Origin: Sedimentisphaera salicampi
GTDB lineage: Bacteria > Planctomycetota > Phycisphaerae > Sedimentisphaerales > Sedimentisphaeraceae
NCBI RefSeq assembly: GCF_002117005.1
Contig: NZ_CP021023.1
Span: 1,116,001 to 1,180,000 of the forward strand
Length of the DNA stretch: 64,000 bases
Direction of reading: 5' to 3'
The translations under genes were made by a program, and so were the position numbers. The notes under the pieces were generated by a model. That model ran no database searches. It was not told the origin of the DNA and was given only the letters and a program-made list of their open reading frames with translations. Below are positions 46,771 to 55,977 of this stretch, piece by piece. Position 1 is the first letter of the stretch. The number at the start of each line of letters is the position of its first letter.

Positions 46771-48543
46771 ATGAAACGCTCACTTCTCATTTTTGTTCTT
46801 TCAGCAACGTTTGCGTTTGGCGCAGATTTAATCACCAATGTTGACAACAGGGATACAACAAGCCTGAACGGCTCTTGGCGGATGATAATCGACCCTTACG
46901 AAAGCGGCTTCTACGACTACCGCTACAACGAATCCCGCTGGGGATATTTCCGCGACGCCGAGCCGCGGGATAAATCGGATCTCGTGGAATACAGCTTCGA
47001 CAAGGCCGAGCTTATCAGCGTACCCGGAGACTGGAACAGCCAGATGGAGAAGCTCTTCCTCTATGAGGGCACGGTGTGGTACAGAAAAACCTTCGACTAT
47101 CAGCTCGATGAGGGCAAGCGGCTCTTCGTTTACTTCGGAGCGGCCAATTACGAAACGATAGCCTATCTCAACGACAAAAAGCTCGGCAGACACGAAGGCG
47201 GCTTCACCCCCTTCTGCTTCGAGATAACAAATCACGTGAAGCCTAAAGACAACAGCCTCGTTGTGAAGGTTGACAACAAACGCGTTGAGACGGCCGTGCC
47301 TACGGTGATGTCCGACTGGTGGAACTACGGCGGGCTCACCCGCAGGGTTATGCTCATCGAAGAAAGCGAAACCTTCATTCAGGATTCGTTCATACAGCTC
47401 GAGCAGGGAAGCCGCAGCCAAATCGCCGGCTGGGTGCAGCTTGAGGGCAGCGAAAAGCAGCAGGAAATCGAACTTTCCATACCGGAAGCCGGCATCAGCA
47501 AAGCCTTCCGCACGGATGAAAACGGCAGGGCCGAAATCAGCCTCAAAGCAGACCTCCAGCTCTGGAGCCCGCAGAACCCGAAGCTCTACGACGTTGTCAT
47601 AGAAGCGGGCGGCAGCAGGCTCGAAAACCAAATCGGCTTTCGCTCTATCGAAACAAAGGGCGATGAAATCCTGCTCAACGGCAGCCCCGTTTATCTCAGG
47701 GGAATCTGCATTCATGAAGAGGCCCCTCTACGTGAGGGCAGGGCATTTCTCAAAGAGGATGCTGAGATCCTGCTGGAATGGGCAAAGCAGCTCAACTGCA
47801 ATTTCGTTCGCCTCGCACATTACCCGCACAACGAATATATGACAAGGCTCGCAGATCAGATGGGGATTATGGTATGGTCTGAGATTCCGCTGTACTGGAC
47901 GATCTCTTGGGAAAACGAAAAGGTGTATAAAAACGCCCTCTCCCAGCTCGATGAGATGATAAACCGCGATAAGAACAAGGCATCGGTTATTATGTGGTCT
48001 GTGGCGAATGAAACGCCGATAAGCAGGAGGCGTACGGAATTTCTCGCAAGCCTCACCGATGAGGCGAGAAAGCTCGATTCCACCCGCCTTATCACAGCTG
48101 CCCTCGAAAAACACACCCGCGGGAGCAGTATGCACGTTGACGACCCGCTCGGGAAATATCTGGATGTGCTGGGGTGTAATGAGTATGAAGGCTGGTATTC
48201 CGGCGACAAAGGCTTCAGCCGCACGTGGGAAACGCCGTACAATAAGCCGCTGGTTATGAGCGAATTCGGAGGCGGAGCCCTGCAGGGCTACCACGCAGAC
48301 TCCGAAACCCGCTGGAGCGAGGAGTTTCAGGCGAGCCTGTATGAAAAGCAGTTTGGAATGCTGAATAAAATCGATTTCCTCCGCGGAACAACCCCTTGGA
48401 TACTAAGAGACTTCCGTTCGCCGAGAAGGCCGCTTGCCGATATTCAGGATTTCTACAACCGCAAGGGACTCATCTCAGAACGCGGCGAAAAGAAGAAGGC
48501 CTTCTACCTGCTTCAGGAGTGGTATGAAGAGAAAATGCAGTAA
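46771..48543 (+). CDS. Exported glycoside hydrolase family 2 enzyme (beta-glucuronidase/beta-galactosidase-like)
   Basis: 590 residues. A Sec signal (MKRSLLIFVLSATFAFG) leads to the GH2 sugar-binding sandwich (about 30-200), the immunoglobulin-like domain (about 205-290) and the TIM barrel. The acid/base Glu414 lies in SVANET and the nucleophile Glu498 in VMSEFGGGA. The RLAHYPHN motif upstream of the acid/base is typical. Beta-glucuronidase and beta-galactosidase are both possible. It would cleave plant or algal polysaccharide fragments in the periplasm. It is followed 21 bp later by a lipoprotein gene. Confidence 0.92.
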   Translation: MKRSLLIFVLSATFAFGADLITNVDNRDTTSLNGSWRMIIDPYESGFYDYRYNESRWGYFRDAEPRDKSDLVEYSFDKAELISVPGDWNSQMEKLFLYEGTVWYRKTFDYQLDEGKRLFVYFGAANYETIAYLNDKKLGRHEGGFTPFCFEITNHVKPKDNSLVVKVDNKRVETAVPTVMSDWWNYGGLTRRVMLIEESETFIQDSFIQLEQGSRSQIAGWVQLEGSEKQQEIELSIPEAGISKAFRTDENGRAEISLKADLQLWSPQNPKLYDVVIEAGGSRLENQIGFRSIETKGDEILLNGSPVYLRGICIHEEAPLREGRAFLKEDAEILLEWAKQLNCNFVRLAHYPHNEYMTRLADQMGIMVWSEIPLYWTISWENEKVYKNALSQLDEMINRDKNKASVIMWSVANETPISRRRTEFLASLTDEARKLDSTRLITAALEKHTRGSSMHVDDPLGKYLDVLGCNEYEGWYSGDKGFSRTWETPYNKPLVMSEFGGGALQGYHADSETRWSEEFQASLYEKQFGMLNKIDFLRGTTPWILRDFRSPRRPLADIQDFYNRKGLISERGEKKKAFYLLQEWYEEKMQ

Positions 48544-48564
48544 AGAGTTTACGGAAGCTGATAA

Positions 48565-49176
48565 ATGAAAAAAACAGTATGCAGATTAACGCTCATTTTA
48601 ATTTCGGCAGCTTCGGCTGTTTTGCTGTGCTCCTGCGGGGGGCAGCCCCAAAGGCTCGCAGAGGCAGACTATACGAGCAGATACCTCCCGATCCCGATAG
48701 CTTCTGCGCCGAAAGCAAATGCCCGGCAGCTCACTGCATTCTTCCTCGCCTCCAACCCCTCGGCAAGCAGAGCAGAGATAAGCCGGCTCGCCCGGATTTA
48801 CATCGAAGAGGCCGCTGCGGAGGGGATAAACAGCGATATCGCTTTCTGCCAGATGGTGCACGAAACGAATTACCTCCGCTTCGGCGGAGACGTGCGACGG
48901 GAGCAGAACAACTTCTGCGGACTCGGGGCAACAGGCGGCGGCGAACCCGGCCATTCCTTCCAGACGCCCCGCCTCGGGGCTCGGGCACATATCCAGCACC
49001 TCAAGGCGTACGCAAATTCACGCCCGCTGAGAAAAGCCCGCATAGACCCGCGGTTTGAGCTCGTTAAGAGGGGAAGCTCGCCAAATATCGACGGCCTCAC
49101 CGGCACGTGGGCAACCGACCCGCAGTACGACCGAAAGCTCAGGAGAAAGCTCAGAGAGCTCGATAAGTTTCTATAG
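48565..49176 (+). CDS. Glucosaminidase-domain lipoprotein
   Basis: 203 residues. A lipoprotein signal ends LLCSC (Cys at about 24). A glucosaminidase-type (Bax/FlgJ-like) domain covers about 50-200, with EGINSDIAFCQMVHETNYLRFG near 90, whose Glu is the likely catalytic acid, and NNFCGLGA and GARAHIQHLKAYA after it. It probably trims peptidoglycan at the envelope. It shares an operon with the GH2 enzyme, although the substrates differ. Confidence 0.85.
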   Translation: MKKTVCRLTLILISAASAVLLCSCGGQPQRLAEADYTSRYLPIPIASAPKANARQLTAFFLASNPSASRAEISRLARIYIEEAAAEGINSDIAFCQMVHETNYLRFGGDVRREQNNFCGLGATGGGEPGHSFQTPRLGARAHIQHLKAYANSRPLRKARIDPRFELVKRGSSPNIDGLTGTWATDPQYDRKLRRKLRELDKFL

Positions 49177-49228
49177 CCAGCCAGAGGGCTGCTCCCCCCT
49201 CGCCAGATGAATTTTGAAGCAAAAGTAC

Positions 49229-49257
49229 TTTACAAGACTTAGAAAAGCCTTTATAAT
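49229..49257 (+). promoter_or_regulatory. Promoter of the restriction-modification operon
   Basis: TTTACA, 17 bp, TATAAT, 45 bp before the ATG at 49302. The -10 is perfect and the -35 has one mismatch. Confidence 0.7.
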
Positions 49258-49301
49258 ATCCCGCAATACTTACGGAGGATTCTTTTCTTTAGGCAGGAAT
49301 A

Positions 49302-49976
49302 ATGGCAAAGCAAACAAACACCACACCTGATTCAATGCAGGTTAGAACAAGACAGAGGGTTGCAGACCATGGAGAGGTGTTCACTTCTCAGCGAGAGGTA
49401 AATGCCATGTTAGACTTGGTCAAACAGGAAACAGAAAGAATTGATTCTCGGTTTCTTGAACCTGCCTGCGGGACGGGCAATTTCCTTATTGAGGTTTTGC
49501 GGAGAAAGCTCGCTAGGGCCAAAGAAAGATACAGAAAAAATCAGCTTGAATATGAGCGTAATGCCGTGCTCGCAGTATCCAGCCTTTATGGGATAGACAT
49601 CCTCGAGGATAATGCGGCCGAATGCAGGCAAAGGCTCTTTGATGAGTTCGACAAGCACTACCTCGCTTTATACAAATCCAAATGCAAGCACGAATGCAGA
49701 AGAAGCGTTAAATTCATTCTAAGCAAAAATATCGTTCGCGGGGATGCCCTCACCATGAAAACAGCAGACGAAAGCTCATACATCGTTTTCCCTGAATGGG
49801 CTGCTGTAAACGGGAGTATGATGAAAAGACGGGATTTTACATTCCATGAGCTCCTGGGCAATTCAGAAGTTAGAAATACCCCCCTGTTCTCGGACTTAGG
49901 GGAAGAGGCGTATGTGCCGGAGCCGATAAAAGAATATCCGCTTGTTCATTTTCTGGAGCTTGGAGCCGATGGATAG
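49302..49976 (+). CDS. DNA methyltransferase-like protein with AdoMet motif but no NPPY
   Basis: 224 residues. The N-terminal HGEVFTSQREVNAML and motif I FLEPACGTGNFL (residues 51-62) mark an N6-adenine-type methyltransferase, followed by YGIDILEDN and VRGDAL. The catalytic NPPY/DPPY motif that should come after is absent; instead there is EWAAVNGSMMKRRDFTF. The chain ends at 224, far short of a complete enzyme. The next gene supplies NPPY but has an altered motif I, so the two may form one split enzyme. Its last codons overlap the next start by 8 bp. Confidence 0.8.
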   Translation: MAKQTNTTPDSMQVRTRQRVADHGEVFTSQREVNAMLDLVKQETERIDSRFLEPACGTGNFLIEVLRRKLARAKERYRKNQLEYERNAVLAVSSLYGIDILEDNAAECRQRLFDEFDKHYLALYKSKCKHECRRSVKFILSKNIVRGDALTMKTADESSYIVFPEWAAVNGSMMKRRDFTFHELLGNSEVRNTPLFSDLGEEAYVPEPIKEYPLVHFLELGADG

Positions 49977-51480
49977 AACCAACTACAATCCCGATGTTCT
50001 CAACTGTCTTGCAAATCTAAGCAATGATGAGGTATTCACGCCGCCAAAGCTGGTAAACGAAATGCTTGATCTGCTCCCGCCGGAAATCTGGAAGGATAAA
50101 AACGCAGCTTTCCTTGATCCGGTATGCAAGACGGGCGTTTTCCTGAGAGAGATTGCAAAAAGGCTTACAGAGGGGCTCAAAGATGAAATTCCTGATCTGC
50201 AGGAACGGGTAAATCATATATTCAGAAATCAGATATTCGGAATCGCTATCACAGAGCTCACAGGCCTCGTGTCGAGAAGAAGCGTTTACTGCTCGAAAAA
50301 AGCTGACGGCAAATATTCTGTCTGCAATGAATTTCAAAATGAGCAGGGAAATATTCTCTTTAATCCTTGCAAGCACAACTGGCGCAGAGGCAGATGCACC
50401 TTCTGTGGAGCTGCTCAGGCAGTTTACGAGAGAGACGATGAATTAGAAGCCCATGCTTATCAGTTTATACACACAGAAAAACCGGAGGATATTTTTAATA
50501 TGAAATTTGATGTGATTGTTGGAAACCCGCCATATCAGTTGAGCGATGGAGGAGCTCAGGCTAGTGCTATTCCACTTTACCATAAATTCGTTCAACAGGC
50601 GAAAAAATTAAAACCTCGATACTTAACAATGATTATTCCTTCAAGATGGTTTGCTGGAGGAAAGGGGCTTAATGAATTTAGAGAAGAAATGCTTCACGAT
50701 AAAAGAATTAGAAAACTTGTGGATTTTCCTTCTACTTCTGATTGTTTCCCAGGAGATGTTAAAGTTGAAGGAGGGGTTTGCTATTTTTTATGGGATAGAG
50801 ACTATTCAGGCAATTGCGAAGTCAAGAGCATCATCGGAAACGAATATGATATTTTAGAAAGGCCTCTATTAGAGCGTAATTCTGATATATTTATCAGGTA
50901 CAATAAGTCTGCAAACATCTTCAGAAAAGTAAATAAGAAAAATGAAAAAAGTTTTTCAGAATATGTGAGTTCAAGAAAACCTTTTGGCCTGCCAACAAAC
51001 TTTCAAGATTATTATTATGTTCGTTTAGAAAATCACTTAAAATTATATGCAAACAAAAAAACAGTATATGTAGATACTGATAAAATTATACATAACAATA
51101 GCTGGATTAATAAGCATAAAATTTTAATTTCAATGGCTTATGGAATGGGAAATGCTAAACCATATCAAGTTATCAATAAACCTTTCTATGCTGAGCCTAA
51201 CTCCTGCTGCACTGAGACATACCTTGTAATTGGACCATTTGATTCAAAAGAAATATGTGAAAATGTAATCAGTTATATAAAAACAAAATTCTTCAGATTT
51301 CTTGTTCTACTCAGAAAAAATACTCAGCACGCTGCAAAAGGTGTTTATCAATTTGTCCCTATTCAGGATTTCAACGAGCCTTGGACAGACGAAAAGCTTT
51401 ACAAAAAATACGGCCTTGATGAAGAAGAAATCAGCTTTATTGAATCAATGATTCGTCCAATGGAGATGGATAATGAATAA
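49969..51480 (+). CDS. Eco57I-type DNA methyltransferase with altered motif I
   Basis: 503 residues from the ATG at 49969, chosen for GGAG three to ten bases upstream. The motif I region reads DPVCKTGVFL (Asp50 to Leu59), with Lys where DPACGTG has Gly. NPPYQ is intact at 186-190. Between them a CKH..CTFC cluster (134-146) looks like a zinc knuckle. The C-terminal half (about 190-490) is the likely target-recognition domain, and its DNA is clearly more AT-rich than its neighbours. It ends by overlapping the RhuM fragment by 8 bp. Confidence 0.85.
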   Translation: MDRTNYNPDVLNCLANLSNDEVFTPPKLVNEMLDLLPPEIWKDKNAAFLDPVCKTGVFLREIAKRLTEGLKDEIPDLQERVNHIFRNQIFGIAITELTGLVSRRSVYCSKKADGKYSVCNEFQNEQGNILFNPCKHNWRRGRCTFCGAAQAVYERDDELEAHAYQFIHTEKPEDIFNMKFDVIVGNPPYQLSDGGAQASAIPLYHKFVQQAKKLKPRYLTMIIPSRWFAGGKGLNEFREEMLHDKRIRKLVDFPSTSDCFPGDVKVEGGVCYFLWDRDYSGNCEVKSIIGNEYDILERPLLERNSDIFIRYNKSANIFRKVNKKNEKSFSEYVSSRKPFGLPTNFQDYYYVRLENHLKLYANKKTVYVDTDKIIHNNSWINKHKILISMAYGMGNAKPYQVINKPFYAEPNSCCTETYLVIGPFDSKEICENVISYIKTKFFRFLVLLRKNTQHAAKGVYQFVPIQDFNEPWTDEKLYKKYGLDEEEISFIESMIRPMEMDNE

Positions 51481-51736
51481 TAAGGCTGAAATTGAGAAAA
51501 TAAGCGTCGCTCATCAGCAGAATATCATCATTTACACCAGCCCCGACGGCAAGGCATCGGTTGCTCTTTACACCAAAGACGGCACGGTGTGGATGAACCA
51601 GAAGCAGATCGCAGAACTTTTTGCCACCTCAGTACCAAACGTCAGTATGCATATATCTAACTTATTAGAAGAAAAAGAGTTAGATGCAAATTCAGTCATT
51701 AAGGATTACTTAAAAACTCACCATATCGGGAATTGA
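51473..51736 (+). pseudogene. N-terminal fragment of a RhuM-family protein
   Basis: 87 residues. IIIYTSPDGKASVALYTKDGTVWMNQKQIAELF and HISNLLEEKELDANSVIKDYL in shorter view (TVWMNQKQIAELF; NSVIKDYL) match the N-terminal helix-turn-helix of RhuM proteins, which are normally over 300 residues. It stops right after that, and nothing downstream resembles the rest. RhuM genes often lie in restriction loci. The fragment still has a start coupled to the methyltransferase and might make a small DNA-binding protein. Confidence 0.75.
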
Positions 51737-51761
51737 CAAAGGGCAGGATAGCCGATATTAT
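51733..51761 (+). promoter_or_regulatory. Near-consensus promoter for the GIY-YIG/helicase gene
   Basis: TTGACA, 17 bp, TATTAT. The -35 box is perfect and the -10 has one mismatch. It lies at the end of the RhuM fragment and only 22 bp before the ATG at 51783, which has CAGGAG upstream. Confidence 0.75.
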
Positions 51762-51782
51762 CCTAAAACACAGGAGCGAGAA

Positions 51783-54269
51783 ATGAGCAAGTTCACCTTT
51801 CCCTCAAGGCCGCAGGCAGATCCCAAAATATACGCATACGAAGATACAAACCCGCAATATGAAGGGTTTTTGAAGGTAGGTTATACCAGCGTGGATGTTG
51901 AGAAGAGAGTTGCCCAGCAGTACCCGACAGCGCGGCCCGGGAAACCGCCATACAAAATTGTGCTCAGCGAGCCTGCTATAAGGAGCGACGGCAGCAGTTT
52001 TACAGACCGCGATGTTCACAGGCAATTGCTGAAGATGGAAAAAGAAAATCCTGAGGGCGAGTGGTTTAAGTGCAGCAAGGAAGATGTTAGAGCGGCGATT
52101 ATAGCAGTAAGAGAAGGGCTGGAGAACGAAGAAAACCGCTATAGAGATTTTGAAATGAGGCCTGAACAGGCCGAGGCAGTGAAAAAAACCGCCTGTTACT
52201 TTGAGCAGTGCAAAAAGGAAAGGCCTGATAAAACCTCCCATTTCCTATGGAACGCAAAAATGCGTTTCGGAAAAACATTTGCTGCTTATAAGCTCGCAAA
52301 ACGGATGGGCTGGAATAAAATTTTAGTTCTCACATTCAAGCCCGCAGTTCAAAGCGCATGGGAAGAGGATATTAAAACGCATATAGACTTTGAGGGCTGG
52401 CAGTTTATCTCAAGAAACGGTCTGCGTTTTGAAGATATAGACAGAAACAAGCCTTTTGTATGTTTTGGCTCATTTCAGGATTATCTCGGCAAAAACGCCC
52501 TGGGCGGAATTAAAACAAAAAATGAATGGGTACATGAAATCAACTGGGACTGTGTAATCTTTGATGAATACCACTACGGGGCATGGCGGGAAAATGCGAA
52601 AGAGCTTTTTGAAGCGGAGGATAAGAAAGAGCAGAAATTTGGCCAAGGAGAAGGGATTGAGCTTTACGAAGAAGAAATAATGCCCATTACAACCGATGCC
52701 TATCTCTATCTTTCCGGAACTCCTTTCAGGGCGATAAGCACAGGCGAATTTATCGAAGAGCAGATTTTCAACTGGACATATTCCGATGAGCAGAAAGCAA
52801 AAGAAGAATACGCCGACAATCAGTATAACCCCTATGCTCCACTGCCGAGAATGGCAATGCTAACTTATCAGATGCCCGATTCGATAAGACAGGTTGCAAT
52901 GGGAGGCGAGTTTGACGAGTTTGATTTGAATGTGTTTTTCTCGGCAGAAGGCGAGGGGGAAGAGGCGAGGTTTGTATATGAAGCTGAAGTTCAAAAATGG
53001 CTAAATCTCCTGCGGGGGGCAAATATAGAAAACTACACCTCAGATTTGAAACTCGGCTCAAAAAAGCCGCCGATGCCATTTTCGGATTCGAGGCTGCTTA
53101 ATATGCTCACGCATACATTCTGGTTTCTGCCGAGCGTTGCCTCATGCTGCGCTATGCGAAATCTTCTAACTAAAAGAAACAACACCTTCTTCCACGATTA
53201 CAAAATAATTGTTGCCGCCGGCCGCTCTGCAGGCATTGGAGTTGATGCGCTCGGGCCTGTTAGAGAAGCTATGGACAACCCGCTTAAAACAAAAACCATT
53301 ACTCTCTCTTGCGGAAAGCTTACTACGGGGGTAACCGTTAAACCGTGGTCTGGTATTTTTATGCTGAAGAATCTTTCAAGTCCGGAAACATACTTCCAGG
53401 CGGCCTTCAGGGTTCAGTCTCCTTGGACAGTAAAAAAGAGCGATACCAGCGAAGAAGAAATATTGAAAGAGCAATGCTATGTATTTGATTTTGCTCCAAA
53501 CAGAGCTCTTTCTCAAGTGGCAGAATACAGTTGCAGATTAAACGTTGACGAAAACAATCCTGAAAAAAAGGTGGCGGAGTTTATTAGGTTCCTGCCGATT
53601 CTTGCATACGACGGCAGCTCCATGAAGCAAATTGATGCTGCGGGGGTCTTGGATATGGCAATGAGCGGCACATCCGCTACACTTCTCGCCAAGAGATGGG
53701 AGAGCGCTTTGCTTGTTAATGTGGACAATGGAACACTTCAGAGAATAATGGATAATCAGAAAGCGCTTGATGCTTTGATGAGCATTGAAGGATTCAGGAA
53801 TCTAAATCAGGATATTGAAACGATAATCAACAAATCGAATGATGTTAAAAAAGCCAAGAAAGAACTTGGCGAAGAAGAACCTTCAAGCGAGAAAAAGAAA
53901 GAGATTTCCGAAGAGGAAAAAGAGTATAAGAGCCTGCGCAAAAGGGTTCAAGATAAGCTGATAAAATTTGCAGCGAGAATCCCTGTATTTATGTATCTAA
54001 CAGACTACAGAGAACGAACGCTTAAAGACGTAATAACGCAGCTTGAACCCGGGCTTTTCAAGAAAGTAACAGGGCTAACCGTTCAGGATTTTGATCTTCT
54101 TGTAAGCATTGGAGTTTTCAACGACTCGCTGATGAACGACGCTGTTTACAAATTCAAGCGATATGAAGATGCAAGCCTTGATTATACCGGAATAGACAAA
54201 CACGAAGGCGAAGATGTAGGCCTGTACAGTACGGTAGTGAGCAGCGATGAATATGAAAATATGACGTGA
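51783..54269 (+). CDS. GIY-YIG (T5orf172-like) nuclease fused to superfamily 2 helicase
   Basis: 828 residues. The N-terminal 110 residues look like a T5orf172/MUG113-type GIY-YIG nuclease (KIYAYEDT, FLKVGYTS, EKRVAQQYP). The helicase has a motif I variant AKMRFGKTF near 155-163, motif II DEYH near 260 and LSGTPFRA near 318. The QAAFRVQSPW stretch near 540 resembles motif VI. A coiled, charged region (about 695-740) precedes the C-terminus. It is the likely restriction subunit that tracks DNA and cuts it, paired with the two methyltransferase proteins upstream. Confidence 0.82.
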   Translation: MSKFTFPSRPQADPKIYAYEDTNPQYEGFLKVGYTSVDVEKRVAQQYPTARPGKPPYKIVLSEPAIRSDGSSFTDRDVHRQLLKMEKENPEGEWFKCSKEDVRAAIIAVREGLENEENRYRDFEMRPEQAEAVKKTACYFEQCKKERPDKTSHFLWNAKMRFGKTFAAYKLAKRMGWNKILVLTFKPAVQSAWEEDIKTHIDFEGWQFISRNGLRFEDIDRNKPFVCFGSFQDYLGKNALGGIKTKNEWVHEINWDCVIFDEYHYGAWRENAKELFEAEDKKEQKFGQGEGIELYEEEIMPITTDAYLYLSGTPFRAISTGEFIEEQIFNWTYSDEQKAKEEYADNQYNPYAPLPRMAMLTYQMPDSIRQVAMGGEFDEFDLNVFFSAEGEGEEARFVYEAEVQKWLNLLRGANIENYTSDLKLGSKKPPMPFSDSRLLNMLTHTFWFLPSVASCCAMRNLLTKRNNTFFHDYKIIVAAGRSAGIGVDALGPVREAMDNPLKTKTITLSCGKLTTGVTVKPWSGIFMLKNLSSPETYFQAAFRVQSPWTVKKSDTSEEEILKEQCYVFDFAPNRALSQVAEYSCRLNVDENNPEKKVAEFIRFLPILAYDGSSMKQIDAAGVLDMAMSGTSATLLAKRWESALLVNVDNGTLQRIMDNQKALDALMSIEGFRNLNQDIETIINKSNDVKKAKKELGEEEPSSEKKKEISEEEKEYKSLRKRVQDKLIKFAARIPVFMYLTDYRERTLKDVITQLEPGLFKKVTGLTVQDFDLLVSIGVFNDSLMNDAVYKFKRYEDASLDYTGIDKHEGEDVGLYSTVVSSDEYENMT

Positions 54270-54436
54270 GTTTGAAGCGGGCAGCATTATTCAAACGCTT
54301 GAAAAACAGATTGCAATTAAAAGACACAGAACCGCTGCTTTTGTCTGCTTTATTTGCTGTTTACAATCACTGCTTGGGAATATAGAATAACAGCAGTGTT
54401 TCAACTGCGCCAAACACCAAAAACAGGGAACAGGAA

Positions 54437-55909
54437 ATGAGCTTAAAAGTATATAATTCGCTAACAAGAGAAAAAGAGAGCTTCAAACCGATAAATGAAG
54501 GTTCGGTGGGGATGTACGTATGCGGGCCTACCGTTTACGGCGATGCCCACCTCGGGCACGCAAAGAGCTATGTGAGCTTTGATATAATCGCCCGATATAT
54601 TGAATACCTCGGCTACGATCTCACATACGTTCAGAACATAACAGACGTAGGCCATCTGACAGACGACGCCGACGAAGGCGAGGACAAGCTCGCTGTGGCG
54701 GCGAAAAAGCAGAAAAAGCACCCGATGGCTCTCGCCGAATACTACACCGCCAGCTACTTCGAGGATATGGACAAGCTCAACTGCCGCAGGCCGGATATCA
54801 GCCCGAGGGCAGCAGGACATATCCCCGAGCAGATTGAGCTTATCGAGAAGCTTATAGATGCCGGCCACGCATACGAGGTGAACGGCTCGGTGTATTTCGA
54901 TGTAACAAGCTTCAAAGGCTACGGCAAGCTCTCAGGCAGGAATCTTGAGGATATGCTCAGCGGGACGCGGGTGGGCGTGAAATCGGAAAAGAAGCATCCC
55001 GCAGATTTCGCCCTCTGGAAGAAGGCAGAGCCGAATCATATAATGCAGTGGAAGAGCCCTTGGGGGATGGGATATCCGGGCTGGCATCTGGAATGCTCTG
55101 TTATGAGTATGAAGTATCTCGGGGATACGATCGATATCCACGGCGGCGGGCTCGAAAACAAATTCCCCCACCACGAATGCGAAATCGCCCAGTCCGAAGC
55201 GGTTACAGAATGCCCCTTCGTGAAATACTGGCTGCATAACAATATGGTAACCGTTGACGGGACGAAGATGGGCAAAAGCCTGAACAACTTCATCAACTTA
55301 AAGCAGGTGTTCTCTGGCAGCCATGAACGGCTCAGCAAGGCCTACGACCCGCTCGCAGTTCGAATGCTCATTCTCAACAGCCACTACAGAAGCCCGCTGG
55401 ACTTCTCCGATGCCGCCCTTTCTGCGGCAGAAAGCGGGCTCGAGAAGATATCTGCCGCTGTTAAGGCTGTGCGAAGGGCGGCAGAAAAGGCTCCCGAAGG
55501 CGAGATAAATCAGAAGGTGCAAAAGCAGCTTGATGGCTTCCGGCACCGCTTCGAGAAGGCAATGAACGACGATTTCAACACAAGCGTTGCGCTGTCTGTG
55601 GTTTACGAGATGGTAAAGCTCGCAGAGAAGGAGGCGGGCAAGGCAAACAAGGCAACGCTTCAGGCAGTCGATGAGCTCTTCTCAAAGCTCGGCGGGGATG
55701 TGCTGGGAATCGTGCGGGAGAGCTACCCCGAAGACTCAAAAGCACTCACCGAACTCGCAGACTACCTTATGCAGGATGTAATCGAGAAACGCGCAAAGGC
55801 AAGGGCTGAGAAAAACTTCGAAGAGGCAGACCGAATCAGAGATGAGATGGCAAAATTCGGCGTAACCTTCAAAGACACTCCAAACGGAACTGAATGGGTT
55901 ATCCAGTAG
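54437..55909 (+). CDS. cysS: Cysteinyl-tRNA synthetase
   Basis: 490 residues, full length. The N-terminal CGPTVYGDAHLGHA contains the HIGH-type motif (HLGH) and the first zinc Cys. GWHLECSVM gives a second zinc ligand. KMGKSLNN is the KMSKS motif. The C-terminal helical part (about 345-490) binds tRNA. It charges tRNA-Cys. The position between two restriction loci is unusual, but the gene looks intact and ordinary. Confidence 0.97.
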   Translation: MSLKVYNSLTREKESFKPINEGSVGMYVCGPTVYGDAHLGHAKSYVSFDIIARYIEYLGYDLTYVQNITDVGHLTDDADEGEDKLAVAAKKQKKHPMALAEYYTASYFEDMDKLNCRRPDISPRAAGHIPEQIELIEKLIDAGHAYEVNGSVYFDVTSFKGYGKLSGRNLEDMLSGTRVGVKSEKKHPADFALWKKAEPNHIMQWKSPWGMGYPGWHLECSVMSMKYLGDTIDIHGGGLENKFPHHECEIAQSEAVTECPFVKYWLHNNMVTVDGTKMGKSLNNFINLKQVFSGSHERLSKAYDPLAVRMLILNSHYRSPLDFSDAALSAAESGLEKISAAVKAVRRAAEKAPEGEINQKVQKQLDGFRHRFEKAMNDDFNTSVALSVVYEMVKLAEKEAGKANKATLQAVDELFSKLGGDVLGIVRESYPEDSKALTELADYLMQDVIEKRAKARAEKNFEEADRIRDEMAKFGVTFKDTPNGTEWVIQ

Positions 55910-55977
55910 ATTCAAGGCAGAAGGAAATGGCAAAGCTTGCCTGCGAAATCTGGCGGTTTTGAAAAAGGAGATTATTT

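Noticed and set aside
54270-54436. C-terminal fragment of another restriction gene after the helicase
   Set aside because: A short frame reading IIQTLEKQIAIKRHRTA looks protein-like, but it is too short and has too little support to call a remnant.
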